Shown here: one piece after another, positions 1-9,752 of the stretch
How positions within the stretch are numbered: position 1 is the stretch's first letter
How the letters are laid out: each line of letters begins with the position of its first letter
Assembly: GCF_014649735.1 (NCBI RefSeq)
Contig: NZ_BMTP01000005.1
Span: forward strand, 310,001-374,000
Reading direction: 5' to 3'
Source: Streptomyces lavendofoliae
GTDB lineage: Bacteria > Actinomycetota > Actinomycetes > Streptomycetales > Streptomycetaceae
DNA: 64,000 bases
The notes under the pieces: model-generated
Seen by the model: only the letters and a program-made list of their open reading frames with translations
What the model was told of the DNA's origin: nothing
Database searches by the model: none
Translations under genes and position numbers: made by a program

Positions 1-1
1 T

Positions 2-1078
2 GAACAGGCGGTCCTGGAGCACACGGTCGACCGGCTGCTGGAGTCCCGGCACCAGGACTTCGAGATCATCGTGATCGTCGGCCACGACGACCCCGGGACC
101 GCCGAGGTCGCCGACCGGGCCGCGGCGCGCGACCCCGGCCGCGTACGGGTCGTCGTCGACACCCACGAGGCGAAGAACAAGCCCAAGGCGCTGAACACCG
201 CCCTGCCGTACTGCCGGGGGGACGTCGTGGGCGTCTTCGACGCCGAGGACCAGGTCCACCCCGACCTGCTCGCCCACGTCGACCACGCCTTCGGCGCCAC
301 CCGCGCGGACGTCGTCCAGGGCGGCGTCCAACTGATCAACTTCCATTCCAGCTGGTACTCCCTGCGCAACTGCCTGGAGTACTTCTTCTGGTTCCGGTCC
401 CGCCTGCACCTGCACGCCGCCAAGGGCTTCATCCCGCTCGGCGGCAACACCGTCTTCGTGCGCACCGACGTGCTGCGCGAGGCCGGCGGCTGGGACCAGG
501 ACTGCCTGGCCGAGGACTGCGACCTGGGCGTGCGGCTGTCCAGTGTCGGCAAGAAGGTCGTCGTCGCGTACGACGCCGACATGGTCACCCGCGAGGAGAC
601 CCCCGGCACCCTGCTGAGCCTGCTCAAGCAGCGCACCCGCTGGAACCAGGGCTTCCTCCAGGTCTACCGCAAGAAGGACTGGAAGCAACTGCCCACGCTC
701 GGGCAGCGGATGCTCGCCCGCTACACCCTGATGACCCCGTTCATGCAAGCCTTCACCGGCGTCATCATCCCGCTCAACGTGGCGATCGCGCTCTTCCTCG
801 ACGTTCCCATCGGCGTCGCCGTCATCACCTTCCTCCCCCTGCTGACGGCGATGGTGACCTTCGTCTTCGAGATCGTCGGCCTGCACGACTTCGGCCGCCA
901 GTACGGGCTGCGGGTCCGCCTCGTCCACTACCTGAAGCTCATCGCCGGCGGGCCGTTCTACCAGGTGCTGCTGGCCGGCGCGGCGGTCCGGGCCGTCTGG
1001 CGCGAGCAGCGCGGCCGCAACGAATGGGAACTCACCAGCCACGTGGGCGCCCACCTCGTCCGCGAGGAGGCCCGATGA
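2..1078 (+). CDS. Processive family 2 glycosyltransferase (cellulose/poly-GlcNAc synthase-like), 5'-truncated by window edge
   Basis: The reading frame is open from base 2, so the start codon lies upstream of the window. The visible part has the family 2 acidic motif (FDAEDQ), a GGNTVF acceptor-region motif, the LAEDCDLG acidic motif and the QRTRW (QxxRW) signature of processive beta-glycan synthases. The C-terminal third is hydrophobic, with several membrane spans (about 715-1000 nt). Such enzymes extend and extrude a beta-linked polymer from UDP-sugars at the membrane. The stop overlaps the next ATG by 4 bp (ATGA), so it is translationally coupled to the GT39 gene. The whole operon ends in a radical-copper oxidase, as in CslA/GlxA-type loci of streptomycetes. 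Which sugar is polymerised cannot be read from this fragment. Confidence 0.85.
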   Translation, partial: EQAVLEHTVDRLLESRHQDFEIIVIVGHDDPGTAEVADRAAARDPGRVRVVVDTHEAKNKPKALNTALPYCRGDVVGVFDAEDQVHPDLLAHVDHAFGATRADVVQGGVQLINFHSSWYSLRNCLEYFFWFRSRLHLHAAKGFIPLGGNTVFVRTDVLREAGGWDQDCLAEDCDLGVRLSSVGKKVVVAYDADMVTREETPGTLLSLLKQRTRWNQGFLQVYRKKDWKQLPTLGQRMLARYTLMTPFMQAFTGVIIPLNVAIALFLDVPIGVAVITFLPLLTAMVTFVFEIVGLHDFGRQYGLRVRLVHYLKLIAGGPFYQVLLAGAAVRAVWREQRGRNEWELTSHVGAHLVREEAR

Positions 1079-2736
1079 CCGCCACCCTGCCCGCCGCTCC
1101 CGCGGCCCCCGAGCCGGCCACGGCCCCGTCGCCGCCGGACGGCGCCCGGCTGTTCACCCGGCCGGTCGTCCGCTTCCGCGGCTCCCGCCCCGACCTGATC
1201 CTGTGCGGGGTGCTCCTCGCGGCGATCCTCCTCGTCCAGGGCTGGAACATCCAGCAGTACCCCACCCTCAGCGACGACGAGGGCACCTACCTCGCCCAGG
1301 CGTGGGCCGTGCAGAACGGCCGGGGCCTCGCCCACTACACGTACTGGTACGACCACCCTCCGCTCGGCTGGATGCAGCTCGCCGCCCTCACCTGGATCCC
1401 GTCGCTGATCGCGCCCGAGTCGATGACCGTCGCCTCGATGCGCCTGGCGATGCTGCTGGTCTCCGCCGCCTCCGCGGTGCTGATCTACGTCCTGGCCCGC
1501 CGGCTGTGGCTGCCGCGCTGGGCGGCCGGCCTGGCCATGGTGCTCTTCGGGCTGTCCCCGCTGTCGGTGGTCCTCCAGCGCGAGATCTTCCTCGACAACC
1601 TCGCCGTGATGTGGATGCTGCTGGCGTTCTGCCTCGCCGCCTCGCCCAGCAGGCACCTGTGGCACCACTTCGGGGCCGGCGTCGTCGCCGCCGTCGGCGT
1701 CCTCACCAAGGAGACGATGCTCGTCGTCCTGCCGGCGCTGCTGGTGACCATGTGGCGCCACAGCCACCGCGACACCCGCAAGTTCGCCGTCACCGGCGCC
1801 ATCACCGCCTGCGCCCTGATCGGCTTCTCCTACCCCCTGTTCGCGCTCCTCAAGGGCGAGCTGCTGCCCGGCGCGGGACACGTCTCCCTGTGGGACGGCA
1901 TCACGTACCAGATGAGCCGCCCCGGCTCCGGCTTCATCCTCACCGACGGCACCGGCTCCAACGGGGTCCTCGACTCCTGGCTCTACTACGACCGGGTCCT
2001 GCCGATCGGCGGTCTCGCGGGCGCCGCCCTGCTCCTGGCGACCGTCGGCCGGTCGGTCACCGCGCGGGCGCTGGCCGGACCCGCGCTGGCGGTCGCCGTT
2101 TTGGCGCTCGTCGCCCTGCGCCCCTCCGGCTACCTGCCGGCCATGTACGTCATCCAGGCGCTGCCGTTCCTGGCCCTGGTCCTGGCCGGCGGCGCGGCGA
2201 GCGTCGCCCACGCCGTGCTGCGCAAGGGCCGCCGCACCCCGGCGCTCCTCCCGGTGCGCCGGGCCGCCGCCGTACTCCTCGCAACCACCGCCCTCGTGTA
2301 CGTCGTCCCGCGCTGGTACGAAGGCGACCGCACCGCCATGACCGCCGACGCCAACGCGCCCTACCGCGCCGCCTCGGCCTGGCTCGGGGCGGAGGTCCCC
2401 GACCCGGCCCACACGCGCGTGCTGGTGGACGACGCGCTCTGGCTCGACCTCGTCCACGCCGGGTACGGCGCCGGGCTCGGCGCCATCTGGTTCTACAAGG
2501 CCGACCTGGACCCGGCGGTGACGAGGACGATGCCGCGCGGCTGGCGGGACCTGGACTACGTCGTCGCCTCCCCGACCGTACGGCGCGACGCGCGCGACCT
2601 GCCCAACGTCAGGGCGGCGCTGGAGCACTCGACGCCCGTCGCCACCTTCGGCGAGGGCGAGGACCGGATCGAGATCCGGAAGATCACCGGCGACGGGACC
2701 ACCGGTGACCGGAACAGCCGAGCGGAGGCCCCGTGA
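1075..2736 (+). CDS. GT39-like (ArnT/PMT-type) polytopic glycosyltransferase
   Basis: Protein of 553 aa, multi-spanning, with a cytosolic N-terminal tail of about 40 residues. An acidic DDEGTY motif (about residues 67-72) sits just after the first membrane segment, as in GT-C enzymes that use polyprenyl-phosphate-linked sugars on the outer membrane face. The ATG overlaps the preceding TGA, and the stop overlaps the next GTG (GTGA), so this is the middle of a tightly coupled operon. I chose ATG 1075 over an upstream in-frame ATG (1024) because it gives the 4-bp overlap and a sensible membrane-protein N-terminus. By family knowledge it would transfer a sugar from the lipid donor made by the next gene. 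The acceptor may be the polymer made by the first gene, which is inference. Confidence 0.85.
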   Translation: MTATLPAAPAAPEPATAPSPPDGARLFTRPVVRFRGSRPDLILCGVLLAAILLVQGWNIQQYPTLSDDEGTYLAQAWAVQNGRGLAHYTYWYDHPPLGWMQLAALTWIPSLIAPESMTVASMRLAMLLVSAASAVLIYVLARRLWLPRWAAGLAMVLFGLSPLSVVLQREIFLDNLAVMWMLLAFCLAASPSRHLWHHFGAGVVAAVGVLTKETMLVVLPALLVTMWRHSHRDTRKFAVTGAITACALIGFSYPLFALLKGELLPGAGHVSLWDGITYQMSRPGSGFILTDGTGSNGVLDSWLYYDRVLPIGGLAGAALLLATVGRSVTARALAGPALAVAVLALVALRPSGYLPAMYVIQALPFLALVLAGGAASVAHAVLRKGRRTPALLPVRRAAAVLLATTALVYVVPRWYEGDRTAMTADANAPYRAASAWLGAEVPDPAHTRVLVDDALWLDLVHAGYGAGLGAIWFYKADLDPAVTRTMPRGWRDLDYVVASPTVRRDARDLPNVRAALEHSTPVATFGEGEDRIEIRKITGDGTTGDRNSRAEAP

Positions 2737-3914
2737 CCGTCCAGCCCACCGGCGCCGAACACGTCGCCCCCGTCACCGGCGGCGTCCCCGAGCCGGGCGC
2801 CGTCACCGTCGTCATCCCCACCTTCAACGAATCCGCCGGCGTACGGGAACTGCTGCGCCGGATCGCCGTGTCCGTGCCCGCCCGCATCGCCTGCGAGGTC
2901 GTCTTCGTCGACGACTCCACCGACGACACCCCCGCCGTGATCGCCGACGCCGCGCGGGACTGCCCCTTCCCCGTCTCCGTCATCCACCGCGACACCCCGG
3001 ACGGCGGCCTCGGCGGCGCCGTCGTCGAGGGCCTCAAGGCCGCCACCTCGGACTGGATCGTCGTCATGGACGCCGACCTCCAGCACCCGCCCGCCCTCGT
3101 CCCCGACCTGGTCGCCACCGGCGAGAAGGAGGACGCCGACCTCGTCGTCGCCAGCCGCTACCTGCCCGGCGGCAGCCGCGCCGGGCTCGCGGGCGGCTAC
3201 CGCGTCGCCGTCTCGCGCGCGGCGACCTGGCTCGCCAAGGGGCTCTTCCCGCGCGCCCTGGGCGGCATCAGCGACCCCATGAGCGGGTTCTTCGCCATCC
3301 GCCGCGGCGCGGTGACCGCCGGCGTCCTCCGCCCGCTCGGCTACAAGATCCTCCTGGAGCTGGCCGTGCGCGGCCGCCCGGCCCGCGTCGCCGAGGTGCC
3401 GTTCGTCTTCGAGGAGCGGTTCGCGGGCGCGTCCAAGTCGACCGCCGCCGAGGGCATGCGGTTCCTGCGCCACCTCGTCGGGCTGCGCACCGCGTCCCCG
3501 CTCGCCCGCATGGCCGCCTTCGGCCTGATCGGCCTCACCGGCTTCGTCCCCAACCTCGCCGCCCTGTACCTCCTCACCGGCACCGGGCTGCACTACCTGC
3601 CCGCCGAGATCCTCGCCAACCAGGCCGGCGTCGCCTGGAACTTCCTCCTCATCGAGCTGCTGCTGTTCCGCGACCGCCGCCACCACCGGCACCGGGCCGA
3701 CCGCGTGGCGCGCTTCGCCCTGCTCGCCAACGCCGACCTCGTCCTGCGCATCCCGCTGATCGCCCTGTTCGTCGGGCAGCTCCACATGGCGGTGCTGCCC
3801 GCCACCGCCCTCGCGCTGCTGACCACCTTCGTCCTGCGCTTCGCCGGGACGGAGGCGCTGGTCTACCTGCCCCGCGGGGCGCGCAGGGCCCGCACGGGAA
3901 GGAACGTCCGGTGA
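2733..3914 (+). CDS. Polyprenyl-phosphate sugar synthase (GT2, DPM1-like) fused to a GtrA membrane domain
   Basis: Protein of 393 aa. Residues about 23-240 are a GT2 domain with VVIPTFNES, FVDDSTDDT and the metal-binding MDADLQHP (DxD at 113-115), as in dolichyl/polyprenyl-phosphate mannose synthases. Residues about 255-390 are a four-helix GtrA-like domain, a family associated with flipping of lipid-linked sugars. Both halves of a lipid-sugar supply step are therefore in one chain. The GTG start overlaps the previous stop (GTGA) and the stop overlaps the next GTG. Its product is the expected donor for the GT39 enzyme encoded just before it. The sugar is unknown; mannose or glucose is most common in this family. 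Confidence 0.88.
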   Translation: MTVQPTGAEHVAPVTGGVPEPGAVTVVIPTFNESAGVRELLRRIAVSVPARIACEVVFVDDSTDDTPAVIADAARDCPFPVSVIHRDTPDGGLGGAVVEGLKAATSDWIVVMDADLQHPPALVPDLVATGEKEDADLVVASRYLPGGSRAGLAGGYRVAVSRAATWLAKGLFPRALGGISDPMSGFFAIRRGAVTAGVLRPLGYKILLELAVRGRPARVAEVPFVFEERFAGASKSTAAEGMRFLRHLVGLRTASPLARMAAFGLIGLTGFVPNLAALYLLTGTGLHYLPAEILANQAGVAWNFLLIELLLFRDRRHHRHRADRVARFALLANADLVLRIPLIALFVGQLHMAVLPATALALLTTFVLRFAGTEALVYLPRGARRARTGRNVR

Positions 3915-6355
3915 AACCGACCCTCCGGCGAAGGCGACGGGTGGCGCTCCTGGCCATCGGCGCCATGACCTCCGGCCTCCTCCTGGCGGCCCAGCCCCCG
4001 GCCGCCGCCGGGATCAACCTCCTGAAGAACCCCGGCTTCGAGACCCCCGGCACCGGCCAGGACGGAATGCCCGACTGCTGGTCCAGGTCCGGCTGGGGCG
4101 ACAACGACGTCACGTTCACCACCACGACCGACGCCCACTCCGGCAACCGTGCCGTGAAGGTCGAGCTGACGCGCCGCGTCGACGGCGACCGCAAGGCCCT
4201 CGTCACCGAGTCGGCGGCCTGCGCCCCCGCCGTCGCCACCGAGCGGCAGTACGACCTGTCGCTCTGGTACAGGTCGACGACCCCCGACGCGGCGATCACC
4301 CTCTTCCGGCACGACACGACCACCGGCTGGCAGTACTGGACCGACCTCAAGACCCTTCCGGTGGCCGGCGCCTACACCCGCGCCGAGGTGCGCACGCCCG
4401 TCGTGCCGCCGGGCACCGACCGGATCGCCTGGGGCGTGTCCGTCTTCGGCACCGGCAGCGTCACCACCGACGACTACACGATGGAGGAGGTCGCCCCGCC
4501 CGCGCCCGACCCGGTGTGCACGGGCACCGCCGAGGAGTGCGCCAAGGGCAGGTGGCAGGTCCTGGGCGTGAAGAACCCGGTCCGTTCCATGCACTCGGTC
4601 GTCCTGCACAACGGCAAGGTGCTGCTGATCGCCGGTTCGGGCAACGACCCGGAGATGTTCGAGGCCGGCACCTTCACCTCGGCCGTGTACGACCCGGCGA
4701 ACGGCTCGTTCAGGACCATCCCCACACCCGTCGACATGTTCTGCGCCGGCCATGTGCAACTGTCCGACGGCCGGGTGCTGGTGATGAGCGGCAACAAGGG
4801 CTACCCGTCCGCCGACGGGAAGATCGGCTACCAGGGCCTGAAGGACTCGTACGTCTTCGACCCGGCCACCGAGACCTATACCAGGACCAACGACATGCAC
4901 GACGGGCACTGGTACCCGTCGGCGACGATCCTCGGCAACGGCGACGTGATCTCCTTCGGCGGCCTGAAGGAGGACTCCACCGGCAATGTGACGGCGGAGA
5001 GGTTCTCCGCCGCGCAGCACAGGTGGCTGCCGGTGAACGAGGTCAAGCAGACCTGGTCGTACTGGGGCCTGTACCCGTCCATGATCCTGATGCAGGACGG
5101 GCGGCTGTTCTACTCCGGCAGCCACACCTTCGGCAACGGCACCCCGGGCACCGGCGCCTCCATCTACGACTACGACGCCAACACCGTCACCGACGTACCG
5201 GGGCTGCGGAACAAGGACCAGCGCGACGAGTCCGCGAGCGTGCTGCTGCCGCCCGCGCAGGACCAGCGGGTGCTGACCATCGGCGGCGGCAACAACGAGA
5301 CGAACCCCGCCGCCAACCGTCTCACCGACATCATCGACCTCAAGCGGCCGGACCCGGGCTACGTCGCCGGGCCCCCCATCCCGCAGGGCCTGGTCGACCA
5401 GGGGCAGGGCAAGCGGCCGCAGACCGGTGACGAGGGCAAGATGTTCGTCTCGGCGGTGCTGCTGCCGGACGGCAAGGTCCTGGAGACCGGCGGCGGCCTG
5501 CACGACCGGGCCGACCCGGTGTACGAGGCGTCGTTCTTCGACCCGGTCACCAACACCTACGAGGCGGGCCTGGCCGCCGACCCGGTGCCGCGCACCTACC
5601 ACTCGTCGGCGTTCCTGCTGCCCGACGGCCGGGTCATGGCGGTCGGCGACAACCCCGGCAACGGCTCGTACAACCACGACGTTTCGGTCTACACGCCGCC
5701 GTACCTGCTGAAGGGCCCGCGCCCGAGGATCACCTCCGTGATCGACGGCAGGTGGAACTACGGAGACACCCAGCGGATCACCGTCGACCGGCCGATCGCC
5801 AAGGCCGAACTGATCCGACCGGCCGCCGTCACCCACTCCTCCGACCCCAACCAGCGGTTCGTGGACCTGCCGCTGTCCGTGATCGACGACCGGACCGTCG
5901 ACCTGAACGTGACCGCCAACCCCAACCTCGCCCCGCCCGGCTGGTACATGCTCTTCGCGGTGGACGCCAACGGCATCCCGTCCGTCGCCCAGTGGGTGCA
6001 CCTCGGCGGACCGGCGGCGACGGCGGCGCAGGCGGAGCGGTCGGCGCACGCGCACGACTTCGCCGGCAGCCTGGCCGCCGCCCCGAAGAAGCCGCTCAAG
6101 AAGCGGGACTTCGCCCCGGTCGGCCCGCGCGTCGCCGGGTGCGACCGGCACTACGGCACGGCCGGGGTGTGCGTACCGACGGTGTTCCCTCGGTCGGTGA
6201 AGGCGACGACGCGGGCCCGGTGCGCGTGGCTTGCGGACCACGACTACGGCCGCCTGAAGGTCAACGGCAAGGACGACCCGCTGCGGCTCGACCCGGACGG
6301 GGACGGCACGGCCTGCGGGAAGGGAGACGTCCGCGGGGCCCCGCCTACCCGGTGA
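3911..6355 (+). CDS. Secreted galactose oxidase/GlxA-like copper-radical oxidase with N-terminal carbohydrate-binding and C-terminal excalibur domains
   Basis: Protein of 814 aa. An arginine-rich signal peptide (1-33) is followed by a jelly-roll carbohydrate-binding-like region starting at NLLKNPGFE (about 36-190). Next comes a kelch beta-propeller with an early-set (DUF1929) domain (about 205-700), then a tail ending in LDPDGDGTAC, typical of excalibur calcium-binding domains. All copper/radical positions of galactose oxidase can be placed: Cys278 (FCAGH) and Tyr335 (GHWYPS) for the Cys-Tyr cofactor, Tyr563-His564 (RTYHSS) and His642 (THSSDPNQR). It should make peroxide while oxidising sugar alcohols or aldehydes outside the cell. 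The GTG start overlaps the previous stop, and the 3' end overlaps the convergent TetR gene by 11 bp. It is longer than GlxA (about 645 aa) because of the added end domains. Confidence 0.9.
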   Translation: MKPTLRRRRRVALLAIGAMTSGLLLAAQPPAAAGINLLKNPGFETPGTGQDGMPDCWSRSGWGDNDVTFTTTTDAHSGNRAVKVELTRRVDGDRKALVTESAACAPAVATERQYDLSLWYRSTTPDAAITLFRHDTTTGWQYWTDLKTLPVAGAYTRAEVRTPVVPPGTDRIAWGVSVFGTGSVTTDDYTMEEVAPPAPDPVCTGTAEECAKGRWQVLGVKNPVRSMHSVVLHNGKVLLIAGSGNDPEMFEAGTFTSAVYDPANGSFRTIPTPVDMFCAGHVQLSDGRVLVMSGNKGYPSADGKIGYQGLKDSYVFDPATETYTRTNDMHDGHWYPSATILGNGDVISFGGLKEDSTGNVTAERFSAAQHRWLPVNEVKQTWSYWGLYPSMILMQDGRLFYSGSHTFGNGTPGTGASIYDYDANTVTDVPGLRNKDQRDESASVLLPPAQDQRVLTIGGGNNETNPAANRLTDIIDLKRPDPGYVAGPPIPQGLVDQGQGKRPQTGDEGKMFVSAVLLPDGKVLETGGGLHDRADPVYEASFFDPVTNTYEAGLAADPVPRTYHSSAFLLPDGRVMAVGDNPGNGSYNHDVSVYTPPYLLKGPRPRITSVIDGRWNYGDTQRITVDRPIAKAELIRPAAVTHSSDPNQRFVDLPLSVIDDRTVDLNVTANPNLAPPGWYMLFAVDANGIPSVAQWVHLGGPAATAAQAERSAHAHDFAGSLAAAPKKPLKKRDFAPVGPRVAGCDRHYGTAGVCVPTVFPRSVKATTRARCAWLADHDYGRLKVNGKDDPLRLDPDGDGTACGKGDVRGAPPTR

Positions 6356-6995
6356 GCCCGCCCCCGAGCGCGTCCAGGGTCCGGTGCACGAGCGCGACCA
6401 GATCGTCCCGCTGGTCGTGCTCGGCCCAGTAGGCCATCGCCTCGCCGAAGGCCCCCAGCGCGGCGGCGGTGAGGACCCGCACCTGAAGGTCGTCCGCGCC
6501 GCGCCCGGTGCGGTCGGCCAGCACTCCCGCCAGCAGCCGCGAGGTCCCGGCCGTCGTTACGCCCGCCCGGGCGCGTACGGCCGGGACCTCCGCCATCAGC
6601 CGGGCGCGCCGCCGCGTCTCCTCCGGCTCGTGCGCCAGCAGGGCGGCGGCGGTCCGGGTCAGGACCGAGCGCAGCGACTCCAGCGGCTCCTCGCCGGCCG
6701 GCCGTTCGCGCAGCGCGTCCGCCATGACCGGCCCGTACTCGTCGGTGAGGACGATGTCCTCCTTGGCGGGGAAGTACCGGAAGACGGTGCTGGGCGACAC
6801 CTCGGCCGCCTCGGCGATCTGCTCCACGGTGGTCGCCTCGTACCCCTGGTCGGCGATGAGCCGATGGGTGGCCCGCCGGATCGCGACCCGCGTCTTGAGC
6901 TTCTTTCGCTCCCGCAGCCCCATGGGCCGGCGCGCCGCGGCGAGGGGGCCGAGGGGGTCGAGGGGAGCGAGGGAGTCGGCGGGCATGTGGCTCAT
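6345..6995 (-). CDS. TetR family transcriptional regulator
   Basis: Protein of 216 aa. Residues about 35-80 form the TetR helix-turn-helix (TVEQIAEAAEVSPSTVFRYF), followed by a variable all-helical ligand domain. The ATG at 6995 opens MSHMPADS; a later in-frame Met25 (MGLRERKK), just before the domain, is an alternative start. Its 3' end overlaps the oxidase gene by 11 bp on the opposite strand. The hemolysin-III gene lies 47 bp upstream on the same strand, so the two may be co-transcribed. Ligand and targets are unknown; regulation of the neighbouring hemolysin-III gene or itself is only a default guess. Confidence 0.85.
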   Translation of the reverse strand: MSHMPADSLAPLDPLGPLAAARRPMGLRERKKLKTRVAIRRATHRLIADQGYEATTVEQIAEAAEVSPSTVFRYFPAKEDIVLTDEYGPVMADALRERPAGEEPLESLRSVLTRTAAALLAHEPEETRRRARLMAEVPAVRARAGVTTAGTSRLLAGVLADRTGRGADDLQVRVLTAAALGAFGEAMAYWAEHDQRDDLVALVHRTLDALGGGLTG

Positions 6996-7042
6996 TGTCC
7001 GCCATCGCCCGGGTGTGCGAACGGCCGTGACACGGGGTGCGG

Positions 7043-7720
7043 TCAGGCGTGCTGGTGGGTCACCAGGGAGATGCCCACGTAGTGGGCGGTGAACGCGGCG
7101 AGCGTCAGGGAGTGGAAGACCTCGTGGAAGCCGAACCACCCCGGTGACGGGTTGGGGCGCTTGAGCCCGTAGACCACGCCGCCCAGGCTGTAGAGCAGTC
7201 CGCCGGTGACCACCAGCACGAGCACCGCGACACCGCCCGTGCGCAGGAAGTCGGGCAGGAAGAAGACGGCCGCCCAGCCCATCGCGATGTAGCACGGCGT
7301 GTAGAGCCAGCGGGGCGCGCCGACCCACAGCACCCGGAAGGCGATCCCCGCCACGGCCGCCGCCCAGACCGCCCACAGAAGCACCCGCCCGGTGGAGTCC
7401 GGGAGCAGAAGCAGCGTCAGCGGGGTATAGGTGCCCGCGATGATGAGGAAGATATTGGCGTGGTCGAGGCGGCGCAGCACGGCCGTGGCGCGCGGGCCCC
7501 AGTCGCCCCGGTGGTAGAGGGCGCTCACCCCGAAGAGCAGGCAGGCCGTGACGGCGTAGATCCCGCAGGCGACCCGGGCACGGGTCGTCTCCGCCTGCGC
7601 CGTCAGGACGATGCCGGCGACGAGGGCGGCCGGGAACATGCCGGCGTGCAGCCAGCCGCGCAGCTTCGGCTTCACCGGTGGAGGGTCGATTTCGGTCACT
7701 TCGCGCCCGGCTGCAGTCAT
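7043..7720 (-). CDS. Hemolysin III / PAQR-like integral membrane protein (TrhA family)
   Basis: Protein of 225 aa with about seven membrane helices. It carries the family residues of PAQR-type proteins: SALYHRGDW (His70), LDHANIFLIIAGTYTP (Asp86-His87) and FGFHEVFHS (His199, His203), which form a putative metal site. Members are annotated as hemolysin III or channel proteins; in Bacillus and mammals they influence membrane fluidity or act as receptors/hydrolases. A homologue sits near the Z-farnesyl diphosphate synthase gene in Mycobacterium, but here it is about 36 kb from the isoprenyl transferase. ATG 7720 gives an N-terminal cytosolic tail before helix 1. Confidence 0.85.
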   Translation of the reverse strand: MTAAGREVTEIDPPPVKPKLRGWLHAGMFPAALVAGIVLTAQAETTRARVACGIYAVTACLLFGVSALYHRGDWGPRATAVLRRLDHANIFLIIAGTYTPLTLLLLPDSTGRVLLWAVWAAAVAGIAFRVLWVGAPRWLYTPCYIAMGWAAVFFLPDFLRTGGVAVLVLVVTGGLLYSLGGVVYGLKRPNPSPGWFGFHEVFHSLTLAAFTAHYVGISLVTHQHA

Positions 7721-7925
7721 GACCGAATGTTACCGACGCCCCCACGGATACCGGCAACGAGTGGCCATGCTCACGTGAGAGGCCCTCTGGACATATGCGC
7801 ACAAGACACGGATGATCAGATGAGTGCGGTCGGCACCGGATGAGCGCCAGAGGTCATGCAGTGAAGCATCCGGGTCGCAGCCCCCACGGGGCAGACAACC
7901 CAAAACCCCTCAACAAGGAGCAATC

Positions 7926-9752
7926 GTGGCGCGCGGTAATGCGGCTCCCACCACCGTCCCCACCCACCACCAGGGGCTGATCTCCTGGGTCGACGAGATC
8001 GCAGCAATCACGCAGCCGGACAACGTGGTCTGGTGTGACGGTTCGGAGGCCGAGTACGAGCGCCTGTGCGAGGAGCTCGTCGCCAAGGGCACGTTCCGCA
8101 AGCTCGACGCCATCAAGCGTCCGAACTCGTACTACGCCGCGTCCGACCCGACCGACGTCGCGCGGGTGGAGGACCGCACCTTCATCTGCTCCGAGAAGGA
8201 GGAGGACGCGGGCCCGACCAACCACTGGAAGGCCCCGGCGGAGATGAAGGAGATCTTCGCCGGTGAGAAGGGGATCTTCCGCGGCTCCATGAAGGGCCGC
8301 ACGATGTACGTCGTGCCCTTCTGCATGGGCCCCGTCGGCTCGCCGCTCTCCGCCATCGGCGTCGAGATCACCGACTCCGCGTACGTCGCCGTCTCCATGC
8401 GCACCATGACCCGCATGGGACAGGCGGTGCTGGACGAGCTGGGCGAGGACGGCTTCTTCGTCCGCGCCGTCCACACCCTCGGCGCGCCGCTCGCCGAGGG
8501 CGAGCAGGACGTGCCGTGGCCCTGCAACTCCACCAAGTACATCTCGCACTTCCCCGAGACCCGCGAGATCTGGTCCTACGGCTCCGGCTACGGCGGCAAC
8601 GCCCTGCTCGGCAAGAAGTGCTACGCCCTGCGCATCGCGTCCGTCATGGCGCGCGACGAGGGCTGGCTCGCCGAGCACATGCTCATCCTCAAGCTCACCC
8701 CGCCGCAGGGCGAGTCGAAGTACGTCGCCGCCGCCTTCCCGTCCGCCTGCGGCAAGACCAACCTCGCCATGCTGGAGCCCACGATCTCCGGCTGGACCGT
8801 CGAGACGATCGGCGACGACATCGCGTGGATGCGGTTCGGCGAGGACGGCCGGCTGTACGCGATCAACCCCGAGGCGGGCTTCTTCGGCGTCGCGCCCGGC
8901 ACCGGCGAGCACACCAACGCCAATGCCATGAAGACCCTGTGGGGCAACGCCGTCTTCACCAACGTCGCGCTCACCGACGACAACGACGTGTGGTGGGAGG
9001 GCATGACCGAGGAGGCGCCGGCGCACCTCACGGACTGGAAGGGCAACGACTGGACGCCGGACTCCGGCACCCCGGCCGCCCACCCCAACGCCCGCTTCAC
9101 CGTCCCCGCCTCCCAGTGCCCGATCATCGCGCCCGAGTGGGAGGACCCCAAGGGCGTGCCGATCTCGGCGATCCTCTTCGGCGGTCGCCGCGCCAGCGCC
9201 GTCCCGCTGGTCACCGAGTCCTTCGACTGGCAGCACGGCGTCTTCCTCGGCGCGAACGTGGCGAGCGAGAAGACCGCCGCCGCCGAGGGCAAGGTCGGCG
9301 AGCTGCGCCGCGACCCGTTCGCCATGCTGCCCTTCTGCGGCTACAACATGGGCGACTACATGGCCCACTGGGTCAAGGTCGGCAAGAACGCCCCCGACCA
9401 GGCCAAGCTGCCGAAGATCTACTACGTCAACTGGTTCCGCAAGAACGACGCCGGCAAGTTCGTCTGGCCCGGCTTCGGCGAGAACAGCCGCGTCCTGAAG
9501 TGGATCGTCGAGCGCCTGGACGGCAAGGCCGAGGGTGTCGACACGCCGATCGGCATCCTCCCGACGCGGCAGTCCCTCGACACGGACGGTCTCGACATGC
9601 CGGAGGAGGACCTCGACTTCCTCCTGAAGGTCGACACCGAGGTCTGGCGCGAGGAGGCCGCCCTCGTGCCCGAGCACCTCAACACCTTCGGTGACCACAC
9701 CCCCGCGGAGCTGTGGGACGAGTACCGCTCCCTGGTCGCCCGTCTGGGCTGA
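7926..9752 (+). CDS. pckG: Phosphoenolpyruvate carboxykinase (GTP)
   Basis: Protein of 608 aa, the usual length for GTP-dependent PEPCK. It converts oxaloacetate plus GTP to PEP and CO2 in the cytosol, linking the TCA cycle to gluconeogenesis. The nucleotide loop PSACGKTN (272-279) contains the reactive Cys275 typical of the GTP class, and ETIGDDIAW (Asp297/298) is the metal/nucleotide motif. The GTG start at 7926 is set by the ribosome-binding site AAGGAG at 7915-7920, 5 nt upstream; in-frame upstream codons lack one. It stands alone, with a 205-bp leader and a convergent small gene downstream. Confidence 0.97.
   Translation: MARGNAAPTTVPTHHQGLISWVDEIAAITQPDNVVWCDGSEAEYERLCEELVAKGTFRKLDAIKRPNSYYAASDPTDVARVEDRTFICSEKEEDAGPTNHWKAPAEMKEIFAGEKGIFRGSMKGRTMYVVPFCMGPVGSPLSAIGVEITDSAYVAVSMRTMTRMGQAVLDELGEDGFFVRAVHTLGAPLAEGEQDVPWPCNSTKYISHFPETREIWSYGSGYGGNALLGKKCYALRIASVMARDEGWLAEHMLILKLTPPQGESKYVAAAFPSACGKTNLAMLEPTISGWTVETIGDDIAWMRFGEDGRLYAINPEAGFFGVAPGTGEHTNANAMKTLWGNAVFTNVALTDDNDVWWEGMTEEAPAHLTDWKGNDWTPDSGTPAAHPNARFTVPASQCPIIAPEWEDPKGVPISAILFGGRRASAVPLVTESFDWQHGVFLGANVASEKTAAAEGKVGELRRDPFAMLPFCGYNMGDYMAHWVKVGKNAPDQAKLPKIYYVNWFRKNDAGKFVWPGFGENSRVLKWIVERLDGKAEGVDTPIGILPTRQSLDTDGLDMPEEDLDFLLKVDTEVWREEAALVPEHLNTFGDHTPAELWDEYRSLVARLG

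Noticed and set aside
958..2628. 556-codon open frame antisense to the GT39 gene
   Set aside because: Same shadow-type composition and no ribosome-binding site or domain.
3863..6241. 792-codon open frame antisense to the oxidase gene
   Set aside because: Low-complexity Val/Gly/Arg/His translation, no domain, and the opposite strand encodes a clear copper oxidase; typical GC-rich shadow.
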